Shown here piece by piece: positions 61,654 to 64,000 of a stretch of DNA of 64,000 nt (its first letter is position 1; the number at the start of each line of letters is the position of its first letter). The notes under the pieces were generated by a model. The model had not been told where the DNA came from. It was given only the letters and a program-made list of their open reading frames with translations, and searched no databases. The stretch is from NCBI GenBank assembly GCA_905221605.1, contig CAJNDS010002414.1, positions 262,710-326,709 of the forward strand, given 5' to 3'. The DNA comes from Symbiodinium natans (lineage: Eukaryota > Sar > Dinophyceae > Suessiales > Symbiodiniaceae). Both the position numbers and the translations under genes were made by a program.

Positions 61654-63980
61654 CTCTGTGTGCCTCCCCCTCTGTGCTCATGACGACGCTGAAACCTCCA
61701 CCACAGCTGGCCTTCGCAATTTTTGGCCTGCATGCGGAGCGAACCAAGAAGCTCTCGGGGCGAAACGTCTCCCAGCACAGAGAAAACCTAAGTCCTTCCG
61801 TGCTCCACTTCCCACACTCGGAAGCGTTATTGAGAAGCTTGAACGGTCCTGCCTGAGGAAATGCAACCCCAGATGCTTGTTCGACGGTCTTTGTCGATAC
61901 CGTAGATGGGAGTGCTTCCCCCAACCTGTGGGAGCAATCGGGCTCTCAGACATAAAGCAGATGCAAGCACGGGAAACCTGTGAGGCGGACCTAGCGGTTC
62001 CATCTCCTGCTTCCTCATGCGCCCGCTGCCGCCCTCGCCTGAGACATTATGCCAACTCGAGGCCCAGGTCCTTGCAGGCTCTGCATTCAATCATTTCTGC
62101 CTGCGCCTGTGCCGAGAAACTTGGTAACCAAAGTCGGCGTGCTGACCTGTGTGGCAGGCGCATCTGGTCCGAAGAGAATCCCCCCAAATCCTTTCAAAAC
62201 AAGGTGCTGCCGAGGACTTGAACCCGTACAACGGTGTTTGCAAAAACCCTCGCCGTGAGCGACAAGCTGCCCAAAAACATGTCCCAAAGAAAGATGCAAC
62301 CAATGAAACTAATGTAACCGAACCCTCAGCACCAGGAGGCTGAAAGTGGCAAACAACACGTCAATCTGCGTCACTAGGAACCAGCGCTTCGGCTACCAAA
62401 GCGTGCAGAAGCAATAAGCGATGGACTACATGTTCCCCAGTACGACTTGGTACAATACGCGCGGCAAGGAATATAGCTTGAATCAACAGCGCGAACAGTC
62501 TCTCGCCGGCCCGGTGGCTATCTTGAATTGCATCGTCGTGTTCCCGGCACCATCACCAGCAGCACCAGTACCACCAGACACCCCCACCACTCCTTCACCA
62601 CATCCCATAACAACCCACCACAACCCCACGCCAGAGCCACAACGAAGACCACACCCTGACCGCTAGCCGCACCATAGCCACAGACAGAACTATGTAACGC
62701 AGCCTGGGACAGCCAACCCCGGTAACACCTTGAAGCCTAGTCAAGACTCAGCCGGGATGCGTTGGCAGTGCTGCCGAGGCCACAGGCTGGGCCGTAGCCC
62801 CAACCTGCAGGCGGCTCTTACGCGCTCTCACGACTTCGCACGTGCATCGTGCAGCCTCTGCTCTCGTTCCACCCTGGGCGCCCGGACTATACAAGCGACC
62901 ATTTCTGGAAACAGCCAGCGTGTGGGCACCAAGCATGTCGCTGCCCACGGCGACCTGGAAGCCGTTTCGAGGCCAAGTTGGCATTCAAAAGCTCTTTGCG
63001 TGCTCAGCACATGGCCTGAACAACGTTAACCCTGGATGGAAAAGACCGGAGGAGATGCGGGACGAAGTCGCTGGTGCTGCGGCCAATTCCTGCACAAGAA
63101 CTAAAAGATGCCAAGCAAGCCTTATTTGTCCAGTACCTGGGGGAACTACAGGTTGACCCCCCTTTGGGGTTCTAAGGGGATTCTACTACCCCAAAAAGGT
63201 TAAAGGTTACCTACTCTACTACTAAGAAGCAAGATGTGGCTGCGTCTGTCTTGAAAGGCTGTCCTTCGGAATGGAGCGGATTCCGGGAGCGTCGGTCACC
63301 TGTTCTCAGGGGTGCAGAGCTCAGCGCTGGCTAACTTGGGAGCTCCGTGGCTACCCAGCCTCCGCGTGCGCGAGGAATGGCCTGCAGAAGTTTGCAGAGA
63401 CTTTGCAGTCTCGTTCAAAAAAACAACTGAAAGCCAGCTACGCTCAGCTACATTCAGCTTCTTGCGCTCGCCGGATCATGTACCTTCAGTCCCCTTGGTG
63501 CGATCTCGTCTTCCTCATCACTATCAGGTCCCAGCCTCGCAGTGCTTGACACATCTTTCAGAAGTATTGCAACTTGTTCACCAGCCACCCGATTTTTCAC
63601 CCACTCAGCAGCCAGCGAGTGGTCGGATGCCGCAGCTCCATCGGACACGTCGCTGCCGCTTGCTGCCGTGCCGAGGCCTGAGTGACTTCGCGGAAACCGC
63701 ACTGCCGTAGCTTCACAGCTTGCACATACTTCCACCAAACACCATAAAAGTGGCTTAGCCTCTCAGGCGCCAACATTTGGAGATCTTTGATCCAAATGTC
63801 GCCACATCTCCCGTCGACGTAACCACCGCAGAATGGTACCTGGCACGGAGGTGGGCGAGCTTCGGACAGAAAGGAAAAGCATGCCAAAGCAGACCATGCC
63901 ATAACGAACATGCCGTGGGGGATGGCACCAGCTGCAGGCAGTGCCTACCACTTCGTAGCCTGCGATCAGCATGAGACATC
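58320..63980 (-). CDS. RCC1-repeat gene (multi-exon, partial; 5' end outside the window)
   Basis: Several minus-strand segments carry RCC1-type blade motifs, in order from right to left. ARYHSAVVTSTGDVATFG lies near 63,860-63,780. FQVAVGSDMLGAHTLAVS with NGRLYSPG lies at 62,970-62,880. TPTLVTKFLG lies near 62,130. HRIDIAAGAAFVLL lies near 61,040. LMSWGDNSKGQLGVGH lies near 60,920-60,870. VGIRIVHVDAGCLHSLAL lies near 59,980-59,930. VVTVPAAAGWHSIATA lies near 59,300-59,250. VAMASLSDFCDAFLVS with FLDTKGHL lies at 58,860-58,760. RCC1 repeats form seven-bladed propellers used in guanine-exchange factors and HERC-type ubiquitin ligases; no HECT or other partner domain is visible here. Exons are separated by intron DNA with telomere-like arrays (59172-59215, 59322-59368). 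Exon ends were not phased. Confidence 0.6.
59799..59886. mobile_element. MITE-like element related to family C
   Basis: Short inverted ends CTGGTTC and GAACCAG, with internal GTAGGGAATGAGGG and GGGATCCCTGC. It lies within an RCC1 gene intron. Confidence 0.45.
60035..60190. repeat. ATT/TTA-rich simple sequence
   Basis: Low-complexity TTATT repeats within intron-like DNA. The long minus-strand frame through it is Asn/Lys-rich repeat translation. Confidence 0.75.
61450..61680. repeat. (CT)n microsatellite and pyrimidine tract
   Basis: (CT)n at 61622-61655 and TTCTT-rich DNA at 61540-61580. Confidence 0.8.
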
Positions 63981-64000
63981 TCTTGAACAAGGGCAGCAAG

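Overview
The window reads as a piece of a dinoflagellate nuclear genome, most likely from the Suessiales/Symbiodiniaceae group (the lineage is an inference). Evidence seen directly: short exons separated by introns with GT, GC and probably GA donors and AG|G acceptors; dozens of short interstitial arrays of the TTTAGGG telomere unit; MITE-like inverted-repeat elements; and an LTR that carries the last 13 nt of the conserved dinoflagellate spliced leader. No bacterial operons, rRNA or tRNA genes were recognised.

Layout. 1-1665 is a satellite made of three diverged ~136-bp monomers forming a ~407-bp higher-order unit. 1.7-7.6 kb is repeat-rich DNA with exon-like fragments. About 7.6-17.6 kb, minus strand, holds a multi-exon protein kinase gene, probably calcium-dependent (CDPK-like). 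Kinase subdomains I to XI can be read exon by exon from 17.63 down to 12.56 kb, and EF-hand exons follow near 8.8 and 7.75 kb. Many of its introns consist largely of TTTAGGG/CCCTAAA arrays, and the exon phases match across several of them. 18.4-20.9 kb has no recognised gene.

20,991-39,019 is one 18.0-kb LTR retrotransposon of the Ty3/gypsy type, inserted in an A/T microsatellite. Its two 294-bp LTRs differ at one base, so it is young. It is highly unusual. Reading 5' to 3' it encodes: Gag with two CCCH zinc fingers; a divergent protease; the C-terminal (thumb) part of reverse transcriptase plus RNase H; a D,D35E integrase; a BAH-like region; a degenerate cytosine-methyltransferase-like domain; and only then the N-terminal fingers/palm half of reverse transcriptase with the YVDD motif. 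After pol come an RNA 2'-phosphotransferase (Tpt1/KptA) domain and a large zinc-finger/transmembrane/SWIM protein ending in a phospholipase-D-type nuclease domain. That last protein is interrupted by a 742/751-bp tandem duplication. About 21 copies of a small covarying hairpin with a bulged G are scattered along the element, always in the same orientation. The split, order-swapped reverse transcriptase, the Tpt1 and PLD cargo, and the hairpin family are the best candidates for a previously undescribed system.

39-64 kb is again gene DNA, mostly minus strand: a coiled-coil/SMAP-like gene (43.4-39.4 kb); unrecognised exons (48.5-46.8 kb); a fused ABC-ATPase/adenine-N6-methyltransferase gene (53.1-51.3 kb); and an RCC1-repeat gene (64.0-58.3 kb, entering from the right edge). 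Telomere-like arrays, AT microsatellites and MITEs lie between and inside them. Exon boundaries were found by eye and should be taken as approximate unless a phase check is mentioned.
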